From Photobacterium sp. SKA34 (GTDB taxonomy: Bacteria; Pseudomonadota; Gammaproteobacteria; Enterobacterales; Vibrionaceae), in NCBI RefSeq assembly GCF_000153325.1, contig NZ_CH724147.1, positions 9,803-53,736 on the forward strand: a stretch of DNA of 43,934 nucleotides. The letters run 5' to 3'. The translations under genes were made by a program, and so were the position numbers. Under the pieces are notes generated by a model. That model did not search any database. It was not told the origin of the DNA and saw nothing but the letters and a program-made list of their open reading frames with translations. Shown here in pieces: positions 23,110 through 31,883 of the stretch; positions within the stretch are counted from its first letter, which is position 1, and each line of letters begins with the position of its first letter.

Positions 23110-23412
23110 CTAAATTATGTCAATGTGATCGGCGTGCAATACTAATTTACCAATGCCGTTACGGCCGGTTTGATAAGAGATAAAACCTCCTACCTTAACA
23201 TTGCTTCCGATAACTAAATCTTGAGTGAGTACTTGTTGACCTTTGCCACTGACTACCACGTTAATATAACAATATACTTGGCGTGGTAGGCCTGCTTCCT
23301 GTTGAACCGAACGATGCTCAAGCACAAAGTGACAATGAGGTATGCCCGCAGGAGACTGGCTTCGTTTGGGTTGTTTAGCTATAGTGCCAACTAACTCCAG
23401 ACGATTGGTCAT
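23110..23412 (-). CDS. priB: Primosomal replication protein PriB
   Basis: PriB is a 100-residue single-stranded-DNA-binding OB-fold protein that stabilises PriA on forked DNA during replication restart. The MTNRLELVGTIAKQPKRSQSPAG start, GIPHCHFVLEHRS strand and C-terminal ISYQTGRNGIGKLVLHADHI are family typical. It sits between rpsF and rpsR as in E. coli, 9 bp after the rpsF stop. Confidence 0.95.
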   Translation of the reverse strand: MTNRLELVGTIAKQPKRSQSPAGIPHCHFVLEHRSVQQEAGLPRQVYCYINVVVSGKGQQVLTQDLVIGSNVKVGGFISYQTGRNGIGKLVLHADHIDII

Positions 23413-23421
23413 TTATACAAA

Positions 23422-23811
23422 TTACTCAGCAGCTGCTTCGCCTTCAGATTGTGCAGTTTCTGCACGATCTTCACGCTTAGTGAAACGCTCTTCTTTAGCC
23501 TTCATCATTGGAGATGGCTCAGTAACAGCGTTCTTAGTACGCATGATCATGTTACGGATCACTGCGTCGTTGAAGCGGAAGCTTGACTCAAGCTCGTCAA
23601 CTACAGACTGCTCAGCTTCAACGTTCATTAGAACGTAGTGTGCTTTGTGCAGTTTGTTGATTGGGTAAGCCATTTGACGACGACCCCAATCTTCTAGACG
23701 GTGAATCTGACCACCAGAATCTTTGATAGCAGCAGTGTAACGCTCGATCATGCCAGCAACTTGCTCGCTTTGATCAGGGTGCACCATGAATACGATTTCG
23801 TAATGACGCAT
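23422..23811 (-). CDS. rpsF: 30S ribosomal protein S6
   Basis: The 129-residue S6 has the ferredoxin-like core (MRHYEIVFMVHPDQSEQVAGMIERY, DWGRRQMAYPINKLHKAHYVLMNVE, FRFNDAVIRNMIMRT). An acidic C-terminal tail ends GEAAAE; in E. coli RimK adds glutamates to the S6 tail. It leads the operon, with an AAGGAG ribosome binding site and a structured leader that may mediate S6:S18 feedback. Confidence 0.98.
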   Translation of the reverse strand: MRHYEIVFMVHPDQSEQVAGMIERYTAAIKDSGGQIHRLEDWGRRQMAYPINKLHKAHYVLMNVEAEQSVVDELESSFRFNDAVIRNMIMRTKNAVTEPSPMMKAKEERFTKREDRAETAQSEGEAAAE

Positions 23812-23835
23812 AGGTTGCTCCTTACGGATTATTCA

Positions 23836-23869
23836 GCTTCCCTTGTCGGCTCGGTTATCCTGGGGAAGC
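23836..23869 (-). promoter_or_regulatory. Candidate S6:S18 leader hairpin of the rpsF operon
   Basis: In the mRNA, GCTTCCC (23869-23863) pairs with GGGAAGC (23842-23836) around an internal part with AGGATAACCGAGCCGA, about 25 nt before the rpsF ATG. The S6:S18 autoregulatory motif known from many bacteria is a leader stem with conserved CCG in a bulge, and ACCGAGCCG here is suggestive. I infer autogenous control by the S6:S18 complex. Confidence 0.45.
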
Positions 23870-24007
23870 AAGGAACTAAAAAAAGAACCGAGAATTTGGA
23901 CGATGGATAGTACAGAGAATGATCAATTGAAGCAAGCAAATTCTGTGCTCTACGCCAAGGTTTTTCCTGCCCACAGGCAAGTTACCTTGACTGTTTGTCT
24001 ATCCCAA

Positions 24008-24046
24008 TAAAAACACCCTTATCCAGTTAAACTAAATAAGGGTGTG
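24008..24046 (-). terminator. Terminator of the nsrR-rnr-rlmB unit
   Basis: ACACCCTTAT and ATAAGGGTGT form the stem. On the minus strand it is followed by TTTTTATT. It lies about 55 bases past the rlmB stop, between rlmB and the rpsF promoter region. The remaining 23870-24007 sequence should hold the rpsF promoter. Confidence 0.88.
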
Positions 24047-24101
24047 GAATTACTGACACAAGGTTAAATGTGCAACATTCTTTACTTTTTTAAGTAACAT
24101 A

Positions 24102-24836
24102 TTAGCTACGTTGACGTACCGCTTCAAACAAACAGATACCTGTTGCTACTGATACGTTTAAGCTTGATACCGAACCTGCCATTGGAATTTTGATCAAATC
24201 ATCACAAGTTTCACGAGTTAAACGACGCATACCTTCGCCTTCTGCCCCCATCACAATCGCTAATGGACCAGTCAGCTTACTTTGGTAAATATCATGCGTT
24301 GCTTCACCAGCCGTACCCACAATCCATACGCCTTTATCTTGCAGTGCACGCATGGTACGCGCCAAATTAGTCACACGTACTAATGGCATAATTTCAGCCG
24401 CACCACATGCAACTTTACTTGCCGTTGCGTTCAGTTGTGCCGAGCGATCTTTCGGGACGATAACAGCAACTGCACCCGCAGCATCGGCATTACGTAGACA
24501 TGCGCCTAAGTTATGTGGATCGGTGACACCATCTAAAATCAATAATAATGGACTTTCTTTACCCACTAATAAGTCATCAAGATCGTTCTCGTTGTATTGC
24601 TTACCCGGACGAACGCGCGCAACGATACCTTGGTGAGAAGCCCCCTTAACTTTGTCATCCAGTGCTTTACGCCCTGCTTCTTGGATCGTAATCCCTAGTG
24701 ATTGCAGCTCAGTGACTAACGGCAGTAAACGATCATCTTCTCGTCCTTTTAGTACAAAGACTTCAATAAAACGAACAGGATCAGATGCTAGCACTGCTTT
24801 CACGGCATGGATGCCAAAAATCATATCATTACTCAT
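24102..24836 (-). CDS. rlmB: 23S rRNA (guanosine-2251-2'-O)-methyltransferase RlmB
   Basis: RlmB is a SpoU-family enzyme that methylates the ribose of G2251 in the 23S P-loop using SAM. The 244-residue protein has an N-terminal substrate-binding domain (IFGIHAVKAVL). The three SpoU motifs follow: DPHNLGACLRNADAAG (motif 1), IVMGAEGEGMRRLT (motif 2) and IPMAGSVSSLNVSVATGI (motif 3, forming the trefoil knot). It begins three bases after the rnr stop in the conserved nsrR-rnr-rlmB order. Confidence 0.97.
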   Translation of the reverse strand: MSNDMIFGIHAVKAVLASDPVRFIEVFVLKGREDDRLLPLVTELQSLGITIQEAGRKALDDKVKGASHQGIVARVRPGKQYNENDLDDLLVGKESPLLLILDGVTDPHNLGACLRNADAAGAVAVIVPKDRSAQLNATASKVACGAAEIMPLVRVTNLARTMRALQDKGVWIVGTAGEATHDIYQSKLTGPLAIVMGAEGEGMRRLTRETCDDLIKIPMAGSVSSLNVSVATGICLFEAVRQRS

Positions 24837-24839
24837 GGT

Positions 24840-27398
24840 TTAACTCTTCTTTGCTGCGCGTTCGGCTTTTCCCGCACGTTGCTTTTTCTTTTTGCGCGAT
24901 TTCGGTTTCTTTTTAGTCTCAGCTTTCGGTTTTTCATCCGTCGGCTTACGGCGTTTCTTTGGCTTCGGTTTGTTCTTCTCGTCCGCCAATGGAATAGCGC
25001 CTTCTTTTAGCTTTTTACGTACCGAAGAGCGTTCACGTTTTGATTCACTTCGCTCTTCTTGCTTTTCCACGCCATCTTCTGATTTGTACACCTTCAGGCT
25101 TTGACGACGTAGGCCATCGGCTTTACGTAAACGCTGTTTTTTCTCATGACTCTTAGCTGTTTTACCTGCGCCACGTTGCTTACGTTCAGAGCCAACAATA
25201 TCAAAGTCAATCTGACGATCGTTTAAGTTAATCGATGCCACTTTCACTTTTACGGTATCGCCTAAGCGATATACCACACCAGAGCTATCACCCACCAAGC
25301 GTTGACCTACAGGATCAAACTGGTAGTAATCATTAGCTAGGTTTGAAATATGAACTAAGCCATCAATATTCAATTCATTTAAACGAACAAAGAAGCCAAA
25401 ACCCGTCACATTGGCAATCACACCTTCGAACTCATCGCCTAAGTGATCTTGCATGTATTCACATTTCAGCCAATCAGAGACATCACGCGTTGCGTCATCA
25501 GCACGGCGTTCAGTCATTGAACATTGCTCGCCTAATGCATCAATTTCATCAAATGAGTAATGGAAACCACCCGTTGGTGTTGTATTGCCACTCTGACCTG
25601 CTTGCTTCGCGACTAAGTACTTAATCGCGCGGTGCAACGTTAAATCAGGGTAACGACGAATTGGCGAGGTAAAGTGCGCATATTCAGTTAATGCCAAGCC
25701 GAAGTGACCAATATTATCACCTTGGTATATCGCCTGCTTCATTGAGCGTAACAGCATGGTTTGGATTAACTCGCGATCTTTTCGAGTTTGAATCGCATTG
25801 GCCAGCTCTGCATAATCTTTCGGTGTTGGCTCTAAGCCACCGCCAAGATGTAAACTTAGCTCACCTAAGAAATCACGGAAGCCCTGGAGACGCTCTTCAC
25901 CTGGGGTATCATGTACACGGTATAAAGCTGGCTCTTTTGCACTTTCAACAAAACGAGCAGAGGCAATGTTAGCTAAAATCATACATTCTTCGATGATCTT
26001 ATGTGCTTCATTTCGCACAGCCGGCACTATACGGTCAATCTTACGATCTGCATTGAAAATGAACTGGGTTTCAACCGTTTCAAATTCAATCGCACCACGT
26101 TCTTCACGTGCAGCTTTCAGCACTTTGAACATGCTGTAAAGCTCTTCTAAATGTGGAACAAGTGGTTCATAACGCTGACGAAGTTCCTCATCGCCTTCAA
26201 GCATTTTACTTACTTTGGTGTAAGTCAAACGAGCGTGAGAATTCATTACCGCTTCGTAGTGCTTGTAACCTGTTAGCTCACCCGTATCAGAAATGGTCAT
26301 TTCACACACCATACACAAGCGATCAACTTGCGGGTTCAGTGAACATAAACCATTCGAAAGTACTTCCGGCAACATTGGGATCACTTGTGCAGGGAAGTAA
26401 ACTGAGTTACCACGCTTAACGGCTTCGTTGTCAAGTGCGGATTTATGACGGACGTAATAGCTCACATCAGCAATCGCAACCCATAAACGCCAGCCACCTG
26501 ATGTTGTACGCTCACAGTGAACCGCATCATCAAAGTCGCGGGCATCTTCGCCATCAATGGTTACCAGCGGTAATTGACGTAAATCAACACGGCCTTTTTT
26601 CGCCTCTTCTGGCACTTCTTCTGTCAAATGTTGAATTTCTTTATCAACTTCTGACGGCCATACATGCGGAATATCATGGGTCCGTAACGCAATATCAATT
26701 TCCATACCCGGCGCCATATTTTCGCCCAGTACTTCTACAATACGGCCAACAGCATTGTGCTGACGCGTCGCTCGTTGGCTAATTTCGACAACAACAACAT
26801 TCCCCATGCGTGCACCTTGGCGAACGTCTTGTGGGATAATGATATCTTGAGCAATGCGAGAATCGTCTGGCACCACATAGCCCATGCCATCTTCAAGGAA
26901 AAAGCGACCAACAATCTGGGCTGTGGTTTCTTTTAATACGCGTACCACACGCGCTTCTTTACGACCACGCTTATCTTCACCGCCCGCTTGCGCCAAAATA
27001 TAATCACCGTGGATCACACCACGCATTTGGTGATGCGGTAATAACAAATCATTGTCTTTACCTAGCGAACCTTCAGGGCGTAAGAAACCAAAGCCGTCAC
27101 GGTGACCCATAACGTAACCTTTGATCAAATCTAAACGCTCAGGCAATGCATAACATTGACGACGGGTGAAAATTAACTGGCCATCACGCTCCATCGCACG
27201 TAAACGACGGCGTAAGCCTTCATAGTGATCATCGCCTTCTAGCTTTAGCTCAGCAAATAACTGGTCACGACTAACCGGTGTACTAAAACCACGAATCACT
27301 TCAAGTAAGTGTTCACGGCTTGGGATCGGGTTTTCATAATTAGATGCTTCGCGATCGCGAAAAGGGTCGACCGGTAAATCGGTAGTACCTTTAGACAT
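24840..27398 (-). CDS. rnr: Ribonuclease R
   Basis: RNase R is a processive 3'-5' exoribonuclease that degrades structured RNA. Domains in order are an N-terminal helix-turn-helix-like region, cold-shock domains (GHRDGFGFLRPEG near 105), the RNB catalytic domain with DGEDARDFDDAVHCE (near residue 285), an S1 domain (GVIANVTGFGFFVRL) and a Lys/Arg-rich tail of roughly 100 residues. The chosen ATG (27398, MSKGTTDLPVDPF) has AGGA eight bases upstream; an ATG seven codons earlier is less well placed. The length is 852 residues. Confidence 0.97.
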   Translation of the reverse strand: MSKGTTDLPVDPFRDREASNYENPIPSREHLLEVIRGFSTPVSRDQLFAELKLEGDDHYEGLRRRLRAMERDGQLIFTRRQCYALPERLDLIKGYVMGHRDGFGFLRPEGSLGKDNDLLLPHHQMRGVIHGDYILAQAGGEDKRGRKEARVVRVLKETTAQIVGRFFLEDGMGYVVPDDSRIAQDIIIPQDVRQGARMGNVVVVEISQRATRQHNAVGRIVEVLGENMAPGMEIDIALRTHDIPHVWPSEVDKEIQHLTEEVPEEAKKGRVDLRQLPLVTIDGEDARDFDDAVHCERTTSGGWRLWVAIADVSYYVRHKSALDNEAVKRGNSVYFPAQVIPMLPEVLSNGLCSLNPQVDRLCMVCEMTISDTGELTGYKHYEAVMNSHARLTYTKVSKMLEGDEELRQRYEPLVPHLEELYSMFKVLKAAREERGAIEFETVETQFIFNADRKIDRIVPAVRNEAHKIIEECMILANIASARFVESAKEPALYRVHDTPGEERLQGFRDFLGELSLHLGGGLEPTPKDYAELANAIQTRKDRELIQTMLLRSMKQAIYQGDNIGHFGLALTEYAHFTSPIRRYPDLTLHRAIKYLVAKQAGQSGNTTPTGGFHYSFDEIDALGEQCSMTERRADDATRDVSDWLKCEYMQDHLGDEFEGVIANVTGFGFFVRLNELNIDGLVHISNLANDYYQFDPVGQRLVGDSSGVVYRLGDTVKVKVASINLNDRQIDFDIVGSERKQRGAGKTAKSHEKKQRLRKADGLRRQSLKVYKSEDGVEKQEERSESKRERSSVRKKLKEGAIPLADEKNKPKPKKRRKPTDEKPKAETKKKPKSRKKKKQRAGKAERAAKKS

Positions 27399-27537
27399 TA
27401 TATTTTTCCTGTAGGCCAACCTATACCTGAGGTATATCTGGCTTTTAGGTGATCAGACGGGAGCAGCGCTATAAAGACTGCTGCTCCACTAAATTTTGGG
27501 AGGAATATGCTAATTAAACGTATAACCAAATGATGTT

Positions 27538-27972
27538 TTATAACTTGTTAGGGTTGCTTAATAAATTCAGCAACGGCGCATTATCTTCAACTAAGTTTAA
27601 CAAGGTATATTTATCTAGCTCAGCCAAAAATGCTTCTCTTGCATCAGCAAGCACACCTTTTAATCGGCAAGCTGGTGTTATATGGCAAAAATCAACGCTA
27701 CAATTAACAATCTGTAACGGTTCTATTGCGCGTACGACATCGCCAACAATAATAGATTCAGCTGACTTACCTAAACGAATCCCGCCATTTTTTCCGCGTA
27801 CCGTTTCAATATAGCCTAATTGACCTAATTTATTGATTATTTTAACCATATGGTTACGTGACACATTGTATATTTCTGTCACTTTCGTAATACTTGTTAG
27901 CTCACCTTCTGGTAGCGACGCAAGATATATCAGAGCTCGTAAGCCGTAATCGGTAAAACTAGTTAACTGCAC
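27538..27972 (-). CDS. nsrR: Nitric oxide-sensitive repressor NsrR
   Basis: NsrR is an Rrf2-family [Fe-S] repressor of nitric-oxide defence genes, whose cluster is attacked by NO. The 144-residue protein has the winged helix (MQLTSFTDYGLRALIYLAS, ITKVTEIYNVSRNHMVKIINKL). The cluster cysteines C91, C96 and C102 lie in NCSVDFCHITPACRLKG; Asp8 is the additional ligand reported in the family. It is divergent from hmp, its classic target, with the operator between them, and precedes rnr in the same direction. Confidence 0.95.
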   Translation of the reverse strand: MQLTSFTDYGLRALIYLASLPEGELTSITKVTEIYNVSRNHMVKIINKLGQLGYIETVRGKNGGIRLGKSAESIIVGDVVRAIEPLQIVNCSVDFCHITPACRLKGVLADAREAFLAELDKYTLLNLVEDNAPLLNLLSNPNKL

Positions 27973-28039
27973 AATGGCTCCTCCTGTTGTTATTTTAATC
28001 TTCTTATTGACTAAAAGATACAGATCAGATACAACTTAT

Positions 28040-28062
28040 AACATACATTATAAATACATGTT
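28040..28062 (+). promoter_or_regulatory. Candidate NsrR operator of hmp
   Basis: AACATACATT at 28040-28049 and AAATACATGTT at 28052-28062 form an imperfect 23-bp inverted repeat. It resembles the NsrR consensus of two ATGYATTT-like half-sites. It lies just before the hmp ribosome binding site, where bound NsrR would block transcription. A TTGACT at 28007-28012 could be the -35 element. Confidence 0.6.
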
Positions 28063-28075
28063 TCAGGAAGTGCTC

Positions 28076-29278
28076 ATGCTTAGTCAAAAAACGATCGATA
28101 TTGTTAAAACAACAGCTCCTGTAATTGCAGAAGCAGGCCCTATGGTTACCCAACATTTCTATCAGCGTATGTTTAACCACAACCCTGAGTTAAAAAATGT
28201 TTTTAACATGAGCCACCAAAAAAATGGTGCAAACAACGGACCTTCTAGCCAACAAGAAGCGTTATTTAATGCCATTTGTGCTTATGCCAATAATATCGAA
28301 AATCTTGCTGTGCTTTTACCAGCAGTAGAAAAGATTGCTCACAAACATACCAGTTTTATGATCACCGCAGAGCAATATAATATTGTTGGCTCTCACCTTA
28401 TCGCAACCATTGATGAATTATTAGCGCCAGGACAAGACGTATTAGACGCTTGGACTGAAGCTTATGGATTACTGGCTAATATTTTCATTAATCGTGAAGA
28501 AGAAATCTATCAAGAAAATGCGAATAAAGTCGGTGGATGGCGCGGTACTCGTGAGTTCGTAGTAACCAACAAACAACAAGACAGTGAATTTATAACGAGT
28601 TTTACCTTTAAGCCTACTGATGACGGTAAGGTCGCAAGCTATAAACCAGGGCAATATCTGGGGATCTACCTTAATGCTGACGAATTAGAGAACCAAGAAA
28701 TCCGTCAATATAGCTTATCTTCAGCACCACAAGATGATCAGTACCGTATTTCAGTAAAACGTGAATCTCACGGTAAAGTTTCAAACTACTTACATAACAA
28801 TATCAATATTGGCGATAAAGTAATGCTTGCCGCCCCTGCCGGTGACTTCTTCTTGGATGTTGAAGCAAACACACCCGTCACATTACTTTCCGCTGGTGTG
28901 GGTTTAACGCCAACGCTTTCAATGCTTGAATCACTAACAGATCACCAAGCACCTGTTAACTGGCTACATGCTACAGAAAATGGCGCACATCATGCCTACA
29001 AAAAACAGGTAAAAGCACTCGCGCAGCAGCACAACCATATTCAAGATATCACTTGGTATAACGCACCACTTGATAGCGATCTTCCAGCCGAAGATTATGA
29101 TTACCAAGGCCTAATGGACCTCAGCGCAATAAAATCACAGCTCAGTGATAACAATATGCACTTTTATTTCTGTGGTCCCGTTGCCTTCATGCAATATGTC
29201 GCTAAACAGCTATTAGCATTAGGCGTATCTGAAGATCGTATTCACTACGAATGTTTCGGCCCACACAAAGTTCTATAA
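28076..29278 (+). CDS. hmp: Flavohemoprotein / nitric oxide dioxygenase
   Basis: Hmp converts NO and O2 to nitrate using NAD(P)H. The protein is 400 residues from the ATG at 28076, which follows AGGAAG; an earlier in-frame ATG at 27974 would run through the promoter. An N-terminal globin domain (KTIDIVKTTAPVIAEAGPMVTQHFYQRMF, proximal His in IAHKH) is followed by an FAD domain (RQYSLSSAPQ) and an NAD domain (SAGVGLTPTLSMLES, FYFCGPVAFMQY). The C-terminus YECFGPHKVL is typical. It is divergent from nsrR and ends at its own hairpin. Confidence 0.96.
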   Translation: MLSQKTIDIVKTTAPVIAEAGPMVTQHFYQRMFNHNPELKNVFNMSHQKNGANNGPSSQQEALFNAICAYANNIENLAVLLPAVEKIAHKHTSFMITAEQYNIVGSHLIATIDELLAPGQDVLDAWTEAYGLLANIFINREEEIYQENANKVGGWRGTREFVVTNKQQDSEFITSFTFKPTDDGKVASYKPGQYLGIYLNADELENQEIRQYSLSSAPQDDQYRISVKRESHGKVSNYLHNNINIGDKVMLAAPAGDFFLDVEANTPVTLLSAGVGLTPTLSMLESLTDHQAPVNWLHATENGAHHAYKKQVKALAQQHNHIQDITWYNAPLDSDLPAEDYDYQGLMDLSAIKSQLSDNNMHFYFCGPVAFMQYVAKQLLALGVSEDRIHYECFGPHKVL

Positions 29279-29295
29279 CTTAACGCGGCTTATAT

Positions 29296-29327
29296 AACAA
29301 AGCACAGCGAAATGCTGTGCTTTGTTA
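29296..29327 (+). terminator. Terminator of hmp
   Basis: AACAAAGCACAGC-GAAAT-GCTGTGCTTTGTT is a perfect 13-bp stem starting 17 bases past the hmp stop. The T run is interrupted, but the stem is strong. Confidence 0.8.
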
Positions 29328-29355
29328 ATCTGTTTTCTGGGTTGTTTTGGACGAG

Positions 29356-29988
29356 TTACCATAAACTTGAACGTTGTTTTGCCCGAGCGATAATATTTTC
29401 AGGCATACGTAATTCTAATTTTCGGCGTAACGTACTCAGTTGGTTATATAACGATTTATTCACCGTCGTAGTTTGATACAGCCAGCGATAAGCATCTTCG
29501 TAATCGAGTGGACTACCATGATCTGACACTAATAGTTCAGCTAACTGAAGGCGCGCTTTAATATTTCCTAGCGCGGCTGCTTCTCGTAAATAAGGGATCG
29601 CACGCTCTTTATCTTGTTGTAATAACACCCCATGAGCGTAATAACGCCCTAATTGTTCAAGTGCTACTGGTAAGCCTTGCTGCGCAGCCGCTCGCATATA
29701 ATACAAACCTTGCTCAACATCTTTATCAACACACACGCCCCAAGCCAACATATCACCATATAAGAACTGATAAGAAGGTGACTCTACTCGCTCAGCACGG
29801 GCTTTAATATCTTGCACAAGCTGACAATCATCGGTTTTTACTTTTTTTAGATGCTGATTCGTTTCAAAAAGTTGTATCAGTTCATCATCGCTATAAATGG
29901 GAACAGCATCTCCCACATTGTCCAATGCGTAAGCGGAAGATATAAATAACAGGCTCATCAATAATAAGATAGGAAGCTTCATCATCAT
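29356..29988 (-). CDS. motX: Sodium-type flagellar motor protein MotX
   Basis: MotX forms the periplasmic T-ring with MotY and is needed to assemble the PomAB sodium-driven stator. The 210-residue protein has a signal peptide (ILLLMSLLFISSAYA). Sel1/TPR-like repeats follow: FLYGDMLAWGVCVDKDVEQG, MRAAAQQGLPVALEQLGRYY and YLREAAALGNIKARLQLAELL. The C-terminal RMPENIIARAKQRSSLW closely recalls Vibrio MotX. Its place next to purA is conserved in Vibrionaceae. It indicates a sodium-driven polar flagellum. Confidence 0.93.
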   Translation of the reverse strand: MMMKLPILLLMSLLFISSAYALDNVGDAVPIYSDDELIQLFETNQHLKKVKTDDCQLVQDIKARAERVESPSYQFLYGDMLAWGVCVDKDVEQGLYYMRAAAQQGLPVALEQLGRYYAHGVLLQQDKERAIPYLREAAALGNIKARLQLAELLVSDHGSPLDYEDAYRWLYQTTTVNKSLYNQLSTLRRKLELRMPENIIARAKQRSSLW

Positions 29989-30124
29989 TGGATCTCAGAC
30001 TAGGGATAGTCTTTTTATCGACATTATATCTAAAGACTTTAGCTAACTTTCCCTGACTGAGTGATAATTTGCTTTCAGGTGTGTTTATAGCTCGAGTATA
30101 TGGCTGGATTCACTTTATCAAAAT

Positions 30125-30155
30125 ATAAAAAAACCAGCCCGAAAGCTGGTTTTAA
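30125..30155 (-). terminator. Terminator of purA
   Basis: On the minus strand AAAACCAGCTTTCGGGCTGG folds into a stem followed by a seven-T run. It lies about 22 bases past the purA stop. The stem is almost identical to the terminator at 22328-22357. Confidence 0.88.
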
Positions 30156-30176
30156 ATCAATTCGCATCAGCGATAA

Positions 30177-31493
30177 TTATTCACCATATGGGTGAACTTT
30201 GATGATTGTCTCGTTACGGTCAGGGCCTGTAGAGATAATATCAATTGGAACGCCAGTTAGCTCTTCGATACGTGCGATGTAATCTAATGCAGCTTGTGGA
30301 AGCGCGTCTAGTGACTTAGCACCAAATGTAGTTTCGCTCCAACCAGGCATTGTTTCATAAACAAGCTCTAGATCTTCGTACTCGTCAGCAGCCATTGGCG
30401 AAACTTCTAAGATTTCACCCGACTTAGTCTTGTACGCAGTACAGATTTTTAGCTCTTTTAAGCCATCTAGTACGTCTAATTTAGTTAGACAGAAGCCAGA
30501 GATAGAGTTGATTTGTACCGCACGACGCATAGCAACGGCATCGAACCAACCTGTACGACGAAGACGACCTGTTGTTGCACCAAACTCGTGGCCTACATCA
30601 CCTAAGTGCTTACCTACTGGATCTTGCTTGTCTAGACCATCGTATAATTCTGTAGGGAAAGGACCTGCACCAACACGTGTGCAGTAAGCTTTCGCAATAC
30701 CAAGAATGTAACCTAGGTGACGAGGACCAAAGCCAGAACCTGCAGCAACACCACCAGCAGTAGTGTTAGAAGACGTTACGTACGGATAAGTACCGTGATC
30801 GATATCTAGCAACGTACCTTGTGCGCCTTCGAACATGATCTTGTCGCCACGTAGACGAGCATCATCAAGCTCTTTAGTTACATCGATAACCATAGACGTT
30901 AGGATATCAGCTTGAGAAAGTACTTTTTCTAGCACTTCTTCGTAGCTTACAGGCTCAGCATTGTAGTAATGCTCAAGCTGGAAGTTATGGTAAGCCATCA
31001 CTTCTTTAAGCTTTTCAGCAAATGCTTCTTTATTGAAAAGATCGCCAACGCGTAGACCGCGACGTGCAACTTTATCTTCGTAAGCAGGACCGATACCACG
31101 ACCAGTCGTACCAATTGCTTTTTTACCACGAGCAGCTTCACGCGCTTGGTCAAGGGCAATGTGGTAAGGAAGAATTAACGGACAAGCTTCTGACAGGAAT
31201 AAACGCTCACGAACAGGAATGCCACGTGCTTCTAGTGGACCCATTTCATTCATTAACGCATCAGGAGAAAGCACCACACCGTTACCGATGATGCATTTAA
31301 CATTGTCACGTAGGATACCTGATGGGATCAGGTGAAGAACTGTTTTCTCACCGTCAATAACTAGGGTGTGACCTGCATTGTGACCGCCTTGGTAGCGAAC
31401 CACATATTTTGCATCTTCGGTCAGTAGGTCAACGATTTTACCTTTACCTTCGTCACCCCATTGGGTGCCAAGAACGACTACATTATTTGCCAT
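30177..31493 (-). CDS. purA: Adenylosuccinate synthetase
   Basis: PurA joins IMP and aspartate with GTP in the first committed step of AMP synthesis. The 438-residue protein has the N-terminal GTP-binding motif VVLGTQWGDEGKGKIVDLL and RYQGGHNAGHT. The catalytic GTTGRGIGPAYEDK and FEGAQGTLLDIDHGTYPYVTSSNTTAGG segments and the C-terminal ISTGPDRNETI complete it. It is separated from yjeT by about 120 bp, which should contain its promoter. I did not find a convincing PurR box there. Confidence 0.98.
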   Translation of the reverse strand: MANNVVVLGTQWGDEGKGKIVDLLTEDAKYVVRYQGGHNAGHTLVIDGEKTVLHLIPSGILRDNVKCIIGNGVVLSPDALMNEMGPLEARGIPVRERLFLSEACPLILPYHIALDQAREAARGKKAIGTTGRGIGPAYEDKVARRGLRVGDLFNKEAFAEKLKEVMAYHNFQLEHYYNAEPVSYEEVLEKVLSQADILTSMVIDVTKELDDARLRGDKIMFEGAQGTLLDIDHGTYPYVTSSNTTAGGVAAGSGFGPRHLGYILGIAKAYCTRVGAGPFPTELYDGLDKQDPVGKHLGDVGHEFGATTGRLRRTGWFDAVAMRRAVQINSISGFCLTKLDVLDGLKELKICTAYKTKSGEILEVSPMAADEYEDLELVYETMPGWSETTFGAKSLDALPQAALDYIARIEELTGVPIDIISTGPDRNETIIKVHPYGE

Positions 31494-31615
31494 CTTTCTT
31501 CATCTATCAGTAGTTAAAAAAGGATTCTAGCACCTTAACATGCAGCTTGCAGTCATTTTTTAGTCGAGTAGATCATTTCTGCAAGCTAATTGTCACGATT
31601 GTGTGCTTATGTATT

Positions 31616-31810
31616 TTACATCTTCCTATACATCATATACGCAATAACCGCACCGGCAACAACCAAACAACCGCCAATACGACGCAAATTATTATCATTT
31701 TGTTGGCTTAACTGGCTAACCATCTCTCGCCATCCGCGAGGTGCAAGTAATGGCCCTAAACCTTCAACCACTAATACTAAGCCTAGTGCCATCCAAATTG
31801 CATGTGACAT
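31616..31810 (-). CDS. yjeT: YjeT/DUF2065 family membrane protein
   Basis: The 64-residue protein has two hydrophobic segments (IWMALGLVLVVEGLGPLLAP and IGGCLVVAGAVIAYMMYRKM) separated by a charged loop with WREMVSQLSQQND, characteristic of DUF2065. The function is unknown; it is an inner-membrane protein in the hflKC-purA neighbourhood, as in E. coli. The ATG at 31810 was chosen because the frame farther upstream crosses the terminator after hflC. The GGGGA ribosome binding site lies directly after that terminator, so yjeT is probably expressed by read-through. Confidence 0.88.
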   Translation of the reverse strand: MSHAIWMALGLVLVVEGLGPLLAPRGWREMVSQLSQQNDNNLRRIGGCLVVAGAVIAYMMYRKM

Positions 31811-31823
31811 TTTTCTTTTCCCC

Positions 31824-31857
31824 ATAAAAAAAGACAAGGCCTCGGCCTTGTCTTTAC
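31824..31857 (-). terminator. Hairpin terminator between hflC and yjeT
   Basis: AAAGACAAGGCC and GGCCTTGTCTTT form a perfect 12-bp stem around TC. On the minus strand it is followed by a seven-T run that ends a few bases before the yjeT ribosome binding site. Confidence 0.92.
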
Positions 31858-31883
31858 GATAACAGATGTCTGTTGTTATTGGT

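Noticed and set aside
25343..26782. Several plus-strand reading frames of 88-115 codons inside rnr
   Set aside because: They are antisense shadows of a well-supported RNase R gene, with His/Ser/Leu-rich composition and no domain.
27974..28075. N-terminal extension of hmp
   Set aside because: It would cover the hmp promoter and NsrR site, and the globin domain begins at the ATG at 28076 behind AGGAAG.
22328..30155. Near-identical AAACCAGCCCGAA-GCTGG hairpins at 22328 and 30125 as a dispersed repeat family
   Set aside because: Each sits directly after a gene end with a T run. Convergent simple terminators explain them.
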